From the NCBI GenBank assembly GCA_030710605.1, contig CP092863.1, positions 144,094,081-144,158,080 of the forward strand: a stretch of DNA of 64,000 bases, in the 5' to 3' direction. A program made the translations under genes and the position numbers. A model generated the notes under the pieces. That model had not been told where the DNA came from, searched no databases, and saw nothing but the letters and a program-made list of their open reading frames with translations. Below are positions 44,601-55,530 of this stretch, piece by piece (within the stretch, counting starts at the first letter, position 1; each line of letters starts with the position of its first letter). Origin of the DNA: Cordylochernes scorpioides (Eukaryota > Arthropoda > Arachnida > Pseudoscorpiones > Chernetidae).

Positions 44601-44718
44601 AAAATGCATAGGCTACTAGCTTTCGGGCTCCAAGCCCTTCAACGGGTACTCCAAGCCCCAAGCCCCAAGGTACCCGTTGAAGGGCTTGGAGCCCGAAAGC
44701 TAGTAGCCTATGCATTTT
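44601..44718. repeat. Perfect hairpin with hammerhead-like motif
   Basis: Arms of about 48 bp (AAAATGCATAGGCTACTAGC and complement) enclose a short ACTCCAAGCCCC spacer. The right arm contains CCCGTTGAAGGGCTTGGAGC then CCGAAAGCTAG, with stem GGGCT/AGCCC. Confidence 0.9.
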
Positions 44719-45232
44719 AATAAAAAAAAATTCTCTTCGTTTTATAGCTTTTTACAATTCATTAAGAGAAATTTCGTGATTCTCGTTAAAATGAATTACT
44801 AAACATTCACAATAAATTTACATATATAGTTCAACTCTTTGTTACCGGGCTAACGCTATTTTGCATATCAAACTTTTTAAAATAAATATTCTTGTGACCA
44901 TCTACTTAGGTTAAAAATGAATTAAACTTATAAATAAAATATAGAAAATGAGAGAATGCATTTGAATCATATTTGAATATAAGAAAACAACAATAATGAA
45001 CTTATAAAGGGAAAGCCGTGACATCTGGCGCTTGATTTTAAAGAGTACTTTGATCTAGGAAATAAATTTGATATCAAATAATATTTTTATATAACATATA
45101 TATTTATATAAACATATAGATTTATCCAACCCACATAATTTTGATATGATCTATAATAATTTTGGTTTTCTAGAAGTTTTTTTTTTTAAATAATTTAAGC
45201 TTTCTAACTTGTTTTGTTTTCGTTTTCTCCAG

Positions 45233-45374
45233 GGCCTCCCAGCTTTCCCGCCAAATTTTCAACCGTCTCTGTACCACGTGACCATACTGCGCAGCTCTCC
45301 TGCGCAGCGTCAGGAGACCAACCTCTAGAAATTTCCTGGGAGAAAGATAAACAACCACTTTCATCAAATCCGAG
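45233..45374 (+). CDS. Dscam: Dscam-like exon, first half of Ig9
   Basis: 142 bp, entering in phase 1 and leaving in phase 2 (CCG AG/GTAATT), acceptor CGTTTTCTCCAG with a strong pyrimidine tract. The translation PPSFPAKFSTVSVPRD is followed by the first cysteine (AQLSCAASGD) and tryptophan (ISWEKDKQPL). This matches the Dscam Ig9 pattern, in which a GDxP stretch precedes the tryptophan strand. Confidence 0.88.
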
Positions 45375-45579
45375 GTAATTATATGTAAATATTTCTATTT
45401 ATCTGTGAATAATCTATTTTATTATCATTCAAGATAACCAAGTGTAAACATAATTACCCCTGTGTCCTTAAAAATCACCAGCCGATATCAAAAACTTTCC
45501 ACTTTCTTAAATTTTTTACATAAGTTTATATGAAAACATGATTATGTATTAAATTTACAAAGTATTATCTCACAATGAG

Positions 45580-45695
45580 TTTTTTTTATTTCAAAACGCT
45601 ATCTTTCAAGTGATAATCTCTCTTCAACGGGCTTAATAAAAGTGATTATCACTTGAAAGCTAGCGTTTTGTAATAAAAAGTAACTCATTGTGAGA
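45580..45695. repeat. Short fold-back element
   Basis: AAACGCTATCTTTCAAGTGA and its complement around CTCTCTTCAACGGGCTTAAT; one arm is shortened. Same family as 5450-5615. Confidence 0.75.
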
Positions 45696-45699
45696 AAAT

Positions 45700-46125
45700 A
45701 TTTTGTAATTTTAAAACGTTTTTCATAATTTTATCATGAATAATGATTAAGTACGTTGGCCAGCAAGTCAGTAATAAATAAAAATGGGATTGTACCGAAT
45801 AAAGTATAACAATTTGATAAAAAAACAAACAATTATCTAGGCGAGAGTTCAAGCTGGAACATTGTAGTAATGTGGAAAAAAAAATAGTACAAATGTGAAA
45901 TTGTACTGGGATAATGGGAATTAATTAAACTTAATTGCAATAATGGTCAGGACCATTTTTATTGTCCGGTTTATAGAACTGAGGTTTTGGGAACCTTAGT
46001 TGTATAAAGAAAAACATAAGGATGAAGGCGAAAGATTTTTTTGTATGGTTGAAACACTAGCTTCCAACGTCTCGGTTCTCCTTAAGGTAAATGAGAACAT
46101 AGACAACAAAACATGAAAACATTAA
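45700..46125. other. Intron sequence, no gene seen
   Basis: AT-rich; an AATAGTACAAATGTGAAATT segment recurs near 57325. No exon or RNA gene recognised. Confidence 0.45.
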
Positions 46126-46129
46126 GACA

Positions 46130-46400
46130 CGAATGTTTCTTTTACACATAAAAAAAAACTTTTACTGTCCTTACTGTGATGAAAAATATATTGGGAGGGC
46201 TTGGATCATCAGTGGTGAACCCTCCCAGCGGTTTCGCCAATTTAATCTACCAGACCGCTTCTCTTGGAGCTCTAATACTGTATTGGATCATTCCACTTAT
46301 ATATACTACACTGAAGGGTAGAATCTTAGAAATGGTATTCAAGTAAACTGTGGACATAGGCTTAAGGACAGTAGAATTACAAATACTTACCTTATTTTTA
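46130..46400 (+). mobile_element. Long GGGAGGG-core MITE
   Basis: Carries the core plus an extra block (CTTGGAGCTCTAATACTGTA, CACTGAAGGGTAGAATCTTA) also present, inverted, in 62752-63480 and partly in 56850-57080. It shows the long form of the MITE family. Confidence 0.7.
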
Positions 46401-46689
46401 AGGTGTAATGTATATTATAAGAAATACCATATCTATATATGATATATAACATTTGTGCATATATCTAAACCAAATAACACAATATTATTTCGTTTAAATC
46501 TATGCAGATGGATTGCTCCTTTTTTAATCAATATTTCTCACAATAAGCTTAGAAGTAGTTTACAAATTGTGATCTACAAATATAGAAATTATTAAAAGTT
46601 TATTTTAAAATAAAATGATAAAAAGAGAGCAATTTCTCGAAATATTTTGAGAAAAAAAAATCGTTTCACTTTAACATATTCAGGTACGA

Positions 46690-46922
46690 TTTTTTTATAT
46701 GTACTCATGAAAAAAACTTAAGGAAGTGGAAAGTATTTTATATCGCCGGTCGTTTTTTTTTTTTTTTTTTTTTTTTGAAGGAGACAATTTTTTATTCACA
46801 CTTGGTTATCTTGTGTGTTTTCAATAAAGGTCAATGTAATATCTTTCAGAGTTATTGTCTCAATCCCGATATACATGGTAAAATATACAACTTCCTTAAG
46901 TTTTGTCTATAATTGTATATTG
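46690..46922 (-). mobile_element. MITE with one 123-bp unit and poly-T
   Basis: TACTCATGAAAAAAACTTAA at one end and AAGTTTTGTCTATAATTGTA at the other; internal GGAGACAATTTTTTATTCAC and one TTATTGTCTCAATCCCGATA unit. A long T run (46748-46775) separates the two halves. Confidence 0.75.
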
Positions 46923-46924
46923 TG

Positions 46925-47590
46925 TGAGAGTTTAATTGATAATAATTATTAATTATTTAATTATCAAACTTAGTACACGTGTTACAAGTCCTGCTAATTA
47001 GGGTAGGTAATTAGCAAAAGGTCTACACATGTGGAAAGCAGTTCGCCCTTTCCCTTATAAGGGTGCAGGAACCTCTTTTGGTTACTTCAATTCTCAAATG
47101 TATTTGGAATTCTGTAAGAAATCGACGGTCATTGAAACATTTTTTTAGATGAAACATCAAGCTTCTAAAAATAATGTGAAAAAAAAAGCATAATTGAGTG
47201 AAATTGTACATGTATCAGTTGGATAAATTAACAATAAAAAACAAGGTTTATCCTTGTCTTGCAACTAAAAGTTGCTGATGTATCGATTATTTGATATTTA
47301 TTCCGATAGATGGCGCAAGCCATCAGTAACTTTTAGTTGCACGATCAGAATATGCCTTTTATTTCTTAACTTCCAATGTTTGTTTATTTCCTTTTTTTTT
47401 ACATTTATATTGTAACATCAATGCGCCCTACACATTTATTCAAAATATTCTATGATATTTATTATTTATTTAAAACAGGTTATTTAGATTATCATCATTC
47501 CTTTTTATAGTTTCATTCCTTTTGTAATATTTTATTGTCCATATATATATCTTGATTGGTTATTGGAATAAATGTAGGGCGCATTAAAGT
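46925..47590. other. Intron sequence with small palindromes, no gene seen
   Basis: 47240-47350 contains facing AACTTTTAGTTGC/GCAACTAAAAGTT arms and GATAGATGGCGCAAGCCATC, a motif also at 41665-41710 and 57540-57600. No exon recognised. Confidence 0.55.
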
Positions 47591-47593
47591 TGA

Positions 47594-48600
47594 TGCAACA
47601 ATATTGTAACATAGTATTTCTTAATTTTATCATTTTTTATTTAACAGAGTGGTCATTTTTATGTTTATATCTTGCGAATCTGTAAATTTCCCTCGTGGCT
47701 TATCTTTTGTTTACCTTTGATAGTTTGTCCTTCCCTGGAATAAATTTTGTTTCCTCCTGAAGTTTTTGTCTTCCCTAATTTTCCACGTGGCATTATTAAT
47801 ACAAGGGTGTTCATTTTATTGATTTGTATAACATATTTTCTCTCTCTCTCCTCTGACAAAAAAAAAGTTAAATGTATTTAGGATTGGATTCTGTAGGATA
47901 ATGGTTGTCTAAATTTGTCGATTTCTACCATCTTCCTCAAACTTCATTTATATTGTAGCGAAGTATTTATTATTTTATTAACAGAGTATCATGTAAACTT
48001 CCTTCATTGCTTATCTCTTTTGTTTATGATTCATAGTTTGTTCTTAAATAAAATTGCCGTGTCATCCTGAAGTTTGTCTTCCTAATTATCTACATAACTA
48101 TATTGTAGCAAAGCATTTATTATTTTAATAACAGAGTATCCCTGTACTGTTGTATTGTTACCCTGTAAGCTTCCCTCATTGCTTATCTTTTTTTTTATTC
48201 ATAGTTTGTTCTTGCCTTAAATAAATCCTGAAAGTTTCCCTTCCTAATTTTCTACATGATAATATTGTAGCGAAGCATTTATTATTTTATTAACAGAGTA
48301 TCATTTTTGATGTTCATATTTTTGATACTATGTAAACTTCCCTCATTGTTTATCTTTTGGTTATCATTCATAGTTTGTTCTTAAATAAATCCTGAAGTTT
48401 GTCTTTCCTAATTTTCTAAGTGATAATATCGTAAAAAGTATTTATAATTTTATTAACAGAATATCATTTTTTATGTTTATATTTAGCTTCTCTGTAAACT
48501 TCCCTCATTGTTTATCTTTTGTTTATGATTCATAGTTTGTTCTTGTTCGTAAATAAAATTTCTGTGTCATCCTGAAGTTTGTCTTTCCTAATTTTCCACG
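47594..48600 (+). repeat. 160-170-bp tandem repeat upstream of Ig9b
   Basis: About five diverged units, each with TTTATTAACAGAGTATC, GTAAACTTCCCTCATTG, TTCATAGTTTGTTCTT and CCTGAAGTTTGTCTTTCC. Each contains an acceptor-like ATTAACAG/AG. The last unit runs into the Ig9b exon region. Confidence 0.8.
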
Positions 48601-48659
48601 TGGCATGGTATGGAAGATTACGAAGCCGTGTGTTGACAGATTGAATACGTGTGTGGCAG

Positions 48660-48802
48660 ATATTCTGTGACAAGAACAGATGACGGGGCGACATCCCTGT
48701 TGACAATCACAGGATCTGGAAGACAAGATTCTGCACTCTTCACTTGTATGGCCACCAACACCTACGGCAATGATGAAACCAATATACAGCTGGTAGTACA
48801 AG
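48660..48802 (+). CDS. Dscam: Dscam-like exon, second half of Ig9
   Basis: 143 bp, phase 2 to 1. The acceptor GTGTGGCAG was chosen because only this AG restores the phase left by 45233-45374 (joined codon AGA); the AG at 48638-48639 would not. It encodes YSVTRTDDGATSLLTI and the second cysteine in SALFTCMATNTYGND, a near match to the Dscam Ig9 end. A 160-170-bp tandem repeat lies immediately upstream (47594-48600). Confidence 0.87.
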
Positions 48803-48849
48803 GTGCTTCTTTTTTTAATTACCTTTTCTTATTTATACTCTGTTACTTT

Positions 48850-49640
48850 TTTGAAATTGATATTTTTAATCCTTTTTTTATCCGGGTCAAATTTCCAACA
48901 GAATAAATCCTAGCATCCCAAAATCCCCGCCTGAACAAAATTCTGAAAAGAATAAAATTCCGATTTCCCAAAATCCTGACAGGGAGAAAATCTCTTCAGA
49001 AAACATCTTAACAGGAATAAAAAACTTGACATCTTAAATTCCTGAAAAATTAAATTAGAAAGATGAATAATGTGAAATATAAATAATACAATAATAATAA
49101 ATAAAAATAAATAATACAAACCTTCAATTAAATAATAGCGTACTAGAATTAGAATTTATAAGAGACAGTGGTTCTGTTTTTAAATTGACTGTATCGTTCA
49201 ACCAGGCCGTATCATCCACCATGCACCTATATTTTCAAAATTTTGTTTTTAACATACAAATAATGTAATATATATTTTTTCTCTCCCTTTCAATATCATA
49301 AATATTTAAAATATCTAAATAATAATTTGTATAAAATAGTATTTATTATTAATTTATTAACGTGATACTCCTGTTGAAGGACTGACAAGTCCGAAAGCTT
49401 GAAAATAAATATTTGAACAAGAAACTTAACCCTGGAAGCTTTATTTACTTTATAATAAATTGACACACTTTCATGATTTGAAACCTATATTGAATTATCA
49501 ATTTTATTTTTTTGGAAATTTTTTTGGTATTTTGTCTCTATCGGGATTTTAATCTGTCTGAATTTTCTCCCTGATAGGATTTCTGCTGACGGGATTATGT
49601 CCGGAATTCCTTTTTTTCTTCCACTATTTGAATATATATG
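48850..49640. mobile_element. Inverted GGGATTTT repeats with embedded hairpin motif
   Basis: AATCCTGACAGGGAGAAAAT-type sequence at 48900-49050 faces TTTTCTCCCTGATAGGATTT-type sequence at 49530-49620, as in a terminal-inverted-repeat element. Between them, 49370-49401 holds TCCTGTTGAAGGACTGACAA then GTCCGAAAGCTTG, with a 4-bp GGAC/GTCC stem. Confidence 0.55.
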
Positions 49641-49649
49641 ATGAGGTTT

Positions 49650-50080
49650 TCTGATAGGGCTTTGATAGCTTCGAGTATATAAAGATTCAATGGAATTTAT
49701 ATCAGTCTCAGACAGCTATATAGGAGTAAAAACAGATGCTATTTTAACATCGAAGGATCTCTATTAATCTCTCTCTCTTCTTCCCATGCTTCTCGTAGGA
49801 TAAGTCTGGATTTACAGAAGTTCTTTGTTGGTCATTTGGTCTAACTGTCGGGAAATGAAACTTTCCAGATTCTGAAAATGTAGGTTGGAGATTCTCCAAA
49901 CTACTTCTTAAGATATAATGAAGAAGAAAGTATAAAAATTCCAGTATTTAACGCTGATGCTTTGTCACAATCCGAGATAATTCAACAAAATACAAGGAAA
50001 AGTCAAATATGCAACATAAACGCTGAGATAAGAATTAAAAAAACAACAAAAAAAGTCTAAGAAACGGAACACTATATGAT
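49650..50080. other. Intron sequence, no gene seen
   Basis: No repeat unit or coding signal recognised apart from a purine-rich AAAAACAACAAAAAAAG stretch just before the retroelement relic. Confidence 0.4.
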
Positions 50081-50089
50081 AATACATCC

Positions 50090-50400
50090 AGATGGCACAA
50101 GAACCTATAGGACATGTAACAACTGTCCTGGTGTGGAACTAACACTTACCTACATATTCTCATGTCCAGTAATGGCCGCAGCCTTTCAGAAATTTGACAT
50201 AGACCCAGAACAGCAGCTTTACATACCCAAGATAGAGGAAATTACAACTGCTGTGAGGTAGATATACGGAGACACCTGAGGCTCTTCATTGGACACGACA
50301 ACAACAACATAAAATTGACATGGACCCAAACTTTACACACCCAAGATAGAGGACATTGCGACTGCTGTGAGGTAGATATACGGAGAAATTACGGAGAGTG
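50090..50400 (+). pseudogene. Non-LTR retrotransposon 3' relic
   Basis: Reads CNNCPGVELTLTYIFSCPVM then YIPKIEEITTAVR, related to CPDVELTPTHIITCPAM at 11770-11880. Followed by a second partial copy of the end (50315-50390), again with CACGACAACAACAAC between. Confidence 0.7.
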
Positions 50401-50769
50401 TTCGTCACTGATGAGCCTAGCCTTTCCATTTAATAATGCCTATCATTGCAGTAATTATTTGGAGATAATGATTCATAACATATATCATAAGAAAGTATTT
50501 GTTAAAAATAATATTTAAACATTTTACCGATATATGGCGATTAAAATACAAATATTTGCTTGTTCATATCAATTCAGACATCTCTGATTATATATTTATG
50601 ATATGTTTTCTCTCATCAAATTTCCATATTATATATCTTAAAATTACTGCATGTCTGAATACTAATCAATACTCTCTTTATAAACATAGTAATTTTTATT
50701 GATTTATTTTTGTAAGTTACTTTCGAATAGCAAGGCTTATAGATTAACATGTAATAAATATGTACGTGT

Positions 50770-50985
50770 ACACTCATGTAAAAAACTAATGGAATTGAAA
50801 ATTATTTTATGTCATTGTCTTTTTTTTTTTAAGAAGAAGAAGAAAGAGGCAATTTTGTTCACACTTGGTTATCTCGTGTTTCTTCAATAAATGTCACTGT
50901 ACTATCTTTCATAGTTATTATCTGAAAACTCTGTATATATGATAAAAGACACAATTTCTTTAAGTTTTGTTTATGAGTGCCAATA
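50770..50985 (-). mobile_element. MITE with one 123-bp unit
   Basis: TACACTCATGTAAAAAACTA and AAGTTTTGTTTATGAGTG ends, CACTTGGTTATCTCGTG inside. Diverged relative of 59312-59462. Confidence 0.7.
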
Positions 50986-50989
50986 TGCA

Positions 50990-51530
50990 AAAAGGTGTGT
51001 TTCAACACAACTCTCAATAAATGTACAACTGGCTGAATACTGCGCTGACTGATATCACCTTTATACTTTTGAATATTTTACATTTTATAAAGCTGCGAGT
51101 GACATTCGAAATAACTCAACGAATCCGATGTCTTCTAATGACCAACTGGGTGAATGAACTAATTAATTAACCCCTGAGACTTTATATTCCGACTTTAGAT
51201 ATCCTTCTACCCTCAATCCATCCATGTATAACACTGTATAGATGTCTGATAATTATGTATATTTCTGTCAATACTACTTATTATTGTTCTTTAAGGAAAA
51301 TCTATGCTTGTTTTCGACTGCTTGTATATAAGTTTATGATAAGTCCTTCTTTTCTTTTTTCTTCTTATTTGATACATTGTAAATTACATTGCTGATTACT
51401 GGTTCTATTACTGTTATTCCTGTATGTACTCTACATTTCTGATAGGAGAATCTGTATAAGACCAAAAGGTCATAATAAAGCTTTTTTCTGTTGTTGTAAA
51501 TATGCAAAGAAGTAGGGAAATATAAAAATT
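50990..51530. other. Intron sequence, no gene seen
   Basis: AT-rich, with a T/C-rich stretch (51345-51370) and no exon recognised before the FN1a acceptor. Confidence 0.45.
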
Positions 51531-51544
51531 CCATATGTTCACAG

Positions 51545-51676
51545 AGGCTCCCGGACCACCGAGTGACGTGACCCTACAGTCCAAGACAGGAAGGAGTGTC
51601 ACAGTGTCCTGGACGTCACCTTACACTGGCAACAGCCCGATTGTCCGTTATCACATCTTTGTCTCCAACGTCACAG
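51545..51676 (+). CDS. Dscam: Dscam-like exon, first half of FN1
   Basis: 132 bp, phase 1 to 1, acceptor TGTTCACAG, donor CAG/GTAGTA. EAPGPPSDVTLQSKTG leads into the FN3 tryptophan (VTVSWTSPYTGNSPI) and YHIFVSNVT. The SPYTGNSPI segment resembles the first fibronectin III domain of Dscam. An N-glycosylation sequon (NVT) lies at the exon end. Confidence 0.9.
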
Positions 51677-51829
51677 GTAGTATCCTACATATTTGCATAT
51701 CTTCATATTTACATATTGGGTTGGTAGAGAGAGAGAGATTGAAACCTTTTATTACATCATTCATATAAGGTTATATATATACAAAATAAATATATATATG
51801 AATATATAGGAATAAATAAGGATAAATAG

Positions 51830-52130
51830 ATAGATATAATTGTAAAATAAAAATTGATAAATATACATGTTATATTAAAATATTATTCTATTTAAAATTA
51901 TATTTCATAGATCCAAATACTCTGTTAAATCGACCGCCAGAGGTCATGCTTCCCCTATAAAAAACTCGTTGTTGTTTTCTCCCGATGGCCGGCTCAAAAC
52001 ATTTGTACATTATGTAAATAAGCTTTTCATTTTTTTATTCTTGCGCCTTAAGCCAGGCAGTACTTTTACCAAATTATGTCTTTTATACATTCCTTAGCTC
52101 AATTAAAGCAACCTCTGATCAAAACCATTA
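51830..52130. repeat. Dispersed repeat copy
   Basis: Shares AAATCGACCGCCAGAGGTCA, GATGGCCGGCTCAAA and CCTTAGCTCAATTAAAGC with 1640-1830 and, inverted, with 40540-40760. Confidence 0.65.
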
Positions 52131-52136
52131 TTATTT

Positions 52137-52960
52137 TTATTTCAAGATTTTTAACCACGACTGCATTACCATAGCATAATATTCAACATGATCTAAATTC
52201 AAGCAGAAAATCTCATTCATTTTTTTATATAACATACATATATATATAAGGTCTTCATTCCCACAGAATGGGCAGGTCGATGTGATGTGTCTGGTGTTAC
52301 CCACCTCAAGACCAAGATGGTACTTGTAGATAGTAGCTTTCTCCACAGAGAGAGAGGACTGATTTAAACCGTCGATTCTCGATTTCCACGAGCCGAGATC
52401 GAAGAGCATTGTACACTTTCTTAAAGATGTTTATTCATTATAGATAGAAAATCCATTGTAGTTTTTAATGCTTTAGAAACTTCTCAAAAATTTAACAGAT
52501 ATGTGTGAAATATATAAAATACCATAAATATTTTTCGCGATGACTTTTATTTTTAATTTTTAAATGCTAGATTTCAAGTGATAATCGCTCATTAACAGTC
52601 TTAATTTAAAAATATCGGCAATTTTTCTTACAAGAAGTGTGTTTGCAAGTATTTTAATTCAGAACACTTCTTGAAAGAAGTTGCCGATATTTTTTAATCG
52701 AGCCTTTTAAAGAACGATTAACCCTTCATTTTGATATGAAAAGGAAATTATTGTGAGAAATCGTTGTGGCTTTTTAGAGGTTTCTCTCTCTATTATATCT
52801 TGTACCATCTTGGTCTTGAGTTGAGTAGCACCAGCCATCACATCGACCTGCCCACTCTGTGAGAAAGAACTCTCGCAGTCCATCGATGGCGGAGTCTTTC
52901 CCGCGGTGGGCGCCACCAATGACGACATTGTATATATATATATATATATACCATGTTTTC
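52137..52960 (-). pseudogene. Inverted retroelement relics around a fold-back
   Basis: 52240-52409 (minus) reads SRIDGLNQSSLSVEKATIYK and TSTCPFCG, reminiscent of the C-terminal region of a non-LTR polyprotein with a CxxC knuckle. 52790-52870 holds the same sequence in the other orientation (CCATCTTGGTCTTGAG, ACATCGACCTGCCCACTCTG). A fold-back (52560-52735) with TGATAATCGCTC lies between. Confidence 0.55.
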
Positions 52961-53239
52961 TCCTGTAGATGGGCGTTCGTGCCTGAAAACAATATCAACA
53001 ACAAAAGCCTTTATTGAGGACCTCTCGTCCTATAAAGGATTCGCCAGTTTACAGAGTAATTGAAAAGAAGAGAACTAAGAATACAGAGATATAAGTAGTA
53101 GGTATAGTATAGTATTTTCTACACTGTGACTATATACAACAGCAGCAACACGTCTTTTACTGGAATCAAAGTCCCATACAGGATTCGTCATTCTAATCCT
53201 TACAAAGATTATTTACATATAATTATTTACATCAATTAG

Positions 53240-53395
53240 ATTATGTATATAGCTTCCCTTTCTCTTCAGCCGTCTTCCAAAATTTGAACAACGCAAACGC
53301 TCCAGCTCTGTTTTTCACCACCTCCTTCAACAAGAGCTCCAAAGAGAGACCCTCAAGGCCTATTTCCCTGAGGAGCACATCGTGCCTGAAAACTA
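53240..53395 (-). pseudogene. Retroelement-like reading frame remnant
   Basis: Minus strand reads HDVLLREIGLEGLSLELLLK, then AGAFALFKFWKTAEEKG and a stop. The pattern looks like the tail of a non-LTR polyprotein; exact family not recognised. Confidence 0.4.
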
Positions 53396-53399
53396 GAGA

Positions 53400-54150
53400 A
53401 TACAAACGTCTTTGAAAAGATACTTTCCCTGGAGGCCTGATATATTTTACTTACTATGTATATTTATCAATTATATTAATATATTTACACATTTATTTAT
53501 TCATATATTAATAATTATTTTATCTTATTTATTCAATTTTGTATTTAACCATATATAACCATAATTTGAACGATGTAATAATATAGAGTCAATCTCTCAC
53601 TTTCAGTTTTACCTTTAAGCATGTGTGGAATATATTTCATGGAAATATGTAAAGGAGAAAGATTTTTATTAAGATGGTAGTTAATGAAAGACTGTAATGG
53701 ATATCTTTCAAAGACTCAAGTCATTTCTGTGGATAATAAGCGCTTCATTAGATATATCTTATGGAGTCGTGTAAAGTAGGTATGCTGTAGAGATATTATA
53801 TATATTGTTGCACTAAGTTGCAGCTATGCGGGGTCGTCGACCTTGGTTTCTTCCTTCTTGGTGGTATACACGTTTCCCGAGCGGGTTTCCATATTCAAAA
53901 CAAATAAATAAAAGTAAAAGTAAATAAAAATAAATTACCTTTCAAAGTTATTGTATTTATTTATTCGTTGTCTTCCTCGTAGGCCGTGATCCGTAGTCTT
54001 TCTCTAGGTCCTCTCTCGCTCCAATAACCAATCAAGATATATGTACAATAAATATTACAAAAGGAATGAAACTATATAGAATAAAAATAAAATCAGTAGC
54101 AATGCGCTTCTTTATTCGTTTAAAGTGCAATCTTTAGTATCTTTATAATC
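53400..54150. other. Intron sequence, no gene seen
   Basis: AT-rich, nothing recognised except scattered short repeats. Confidence 0.4.
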
Positions 54151-54154
54151 CTTC

Positions 54155-54240
54155 TACATGCATGTGGAAGGATTATAACGATCCGAAGGCTTACATTTCT
54201 AACAAATAAAGAAACGCATTACTACTGTTTTATTTTATAC
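54155..54240 (+). repeat. Hairpin motif copy
   Basis: ATAATCCTTCTACATGCATG folds back on TGGAAGGATTAT; then CGATCCGAAGGCTTAC and AATAAAGAAACGCATTAC. Member of the GTTGAA-stem-GAAAGC family with stem GGAT/ATCC. Confidence 0.6.
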
Positions 54241-54377
54241 TTCATTGCAATTTTCTCTTTTAATAGAGATATTAGTGTGAGATCCTATGACAAATAGGTA
54301 TTATTGGGAGGTTCGGATGATGTAGAATGAATTGACAGAAGGGTTTGAATGAAGGCGTGACAAAGAGGTGTGTCCAG

Positions 54378-54545
54378 AGATATGGAATGGCTCCGCCCAC
54401 ACGACGACAGTGGCCGGGACAGACACCGTAGCCTCGGTATCCGGGCTGAAACCTGCTACTGAATACACCGTTAGAGTGGCCGCAGAGAATGGTGTGGGGC
54501 GGGGAGATCCTAGCTCTGCCCTCTCTGTCAGGACGGAGGAGGAGG
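54378..54545 (+). CDS. Dscam: Dscam-like exon, second half of FN1
   Basis: 168 bp, phase 1 to 1, acceptor TGTGTCCAG, donor GAGG/GTAAGC. It encodes EIWNGSAHTTTVAGTD, the fibronectin LKPATEYTVRVAAENGVG motif and SSALSVRTEEE. The tyrosine of EYTVRV is the conserved FN3 core residue. The following intron starts with a 45-bp minisatellite. Confidence 0.9.
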
Positions 54546-54559
54546 GTAAGCCATCTATG

Positions 54560-55035
54560 CCCCGCCTATATACGCCACGCCCACTTATACCTGACCCATC
54601 TATGTCCCGCCCATCTTCCCAATCCCTTATATATTCCCCTCCCATATATGACACGCCCACTTATACCTGGCCTATCTATGCCCCTCCTATCTACGCCACA
54701 CCCACTTATACCTGAGTAATCTATACCTCTCCTCTCTAAACCACGCCCACCTATACCTGTTCCAACTATGCCCCGCCCATCTACGCCACGCCCACCTATA
54801 TCTGGCTGATCTATGCCTCACCTTTCCAAACCACGCCCACTTATACCTGGCCAATCTATGCCCCGCCTATCTAAGCCACGCCCACTTCCTGGGTAAACTA
54901 TTCCTCTCCTCTCTAAGCATCGCCCACCTATACCTGGCTCATCTTTGCCCCGCCCATCTACGCCACGCCCACGTATACCTGGCTAATCTATGCCCCACCT
55001 TTACGAACCGCGCCCACTTATACCTGAATTTGATG
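54560..55035 (+). repeat. About 45-bp C-rich minisatellite
   Basis: Roughly ten diverged units of CACGCCCACTTATACCTGG, then a CTATGCCCCGCCTATCTA block, directly after the FN1b donor. Strongly pyrimidine-biased on the + strand, unlike the surrounding AT-rich intron. Confidence 0.88.
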
Positions 55036-55234
55036 TTAATAATTTCAAATACATCTCTGTTAATCATTTCGCTCAAAAATCTATTTTATAGACTTCTTCT
55101 TTATTTTGATCCTACGCTTATCATCATGTATTTTCATCATTCGTGAACTAATTACCGTCATATATGCCACTCCACCAACTTAAACATCTTTTTAGAAAAT
55201 TTGACCGATTTCCTAACGTATATCGCTAGATGTT

Positions 55235-55530
55235 ATGAAATGGAAGCAGCCCCTGTACTGATGAGGGCCATAAGCCCGAAAGCATTGTATACAAGTTAGA
55301 TTTTTGTCAAGATTTTCCAAAACTGGTGTTGTATATAATTATTTTTCACCATTAGTAAAAGACGTTACTAGTGTTGATAAACATAATGCATTGTCCTGAG
55401 GCATAGTTAAAGGGAGAGGTGTCTTTCTAGATACCTATAATATGTATATTTTTATGAAATAAAGTTGGGAAAGGATGATATTTATTCACAAATAGAGGCA
55501 CCTCTCCCTTTGAAAATGCAAATATATATA
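55235..55530 (+). mobile_element. Hammerhead-bearing repeat, subfamily 2
   Basis: Contains the motif at 55251-55295, then AAAGGGAGAGGTGTC (55408) and CACCTCTCCCTTTGAAA (55499). Related to 34500-35060. A further boundary copy lies at 56336-56352. Confidence 0.6.
55251..55295 (+). ncRNA. Hammerhead ribozyme motif, stem III decayed
   Basis: CCUGUA, CUGAUGA, stem II GGGC-cauaa-GCCC, GAAA, then GCAUUGUA and UACAAG. Stem I and stem II are sound; stem III (AGCAUUGU) no longer pairs well. Confidence 0.6.
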
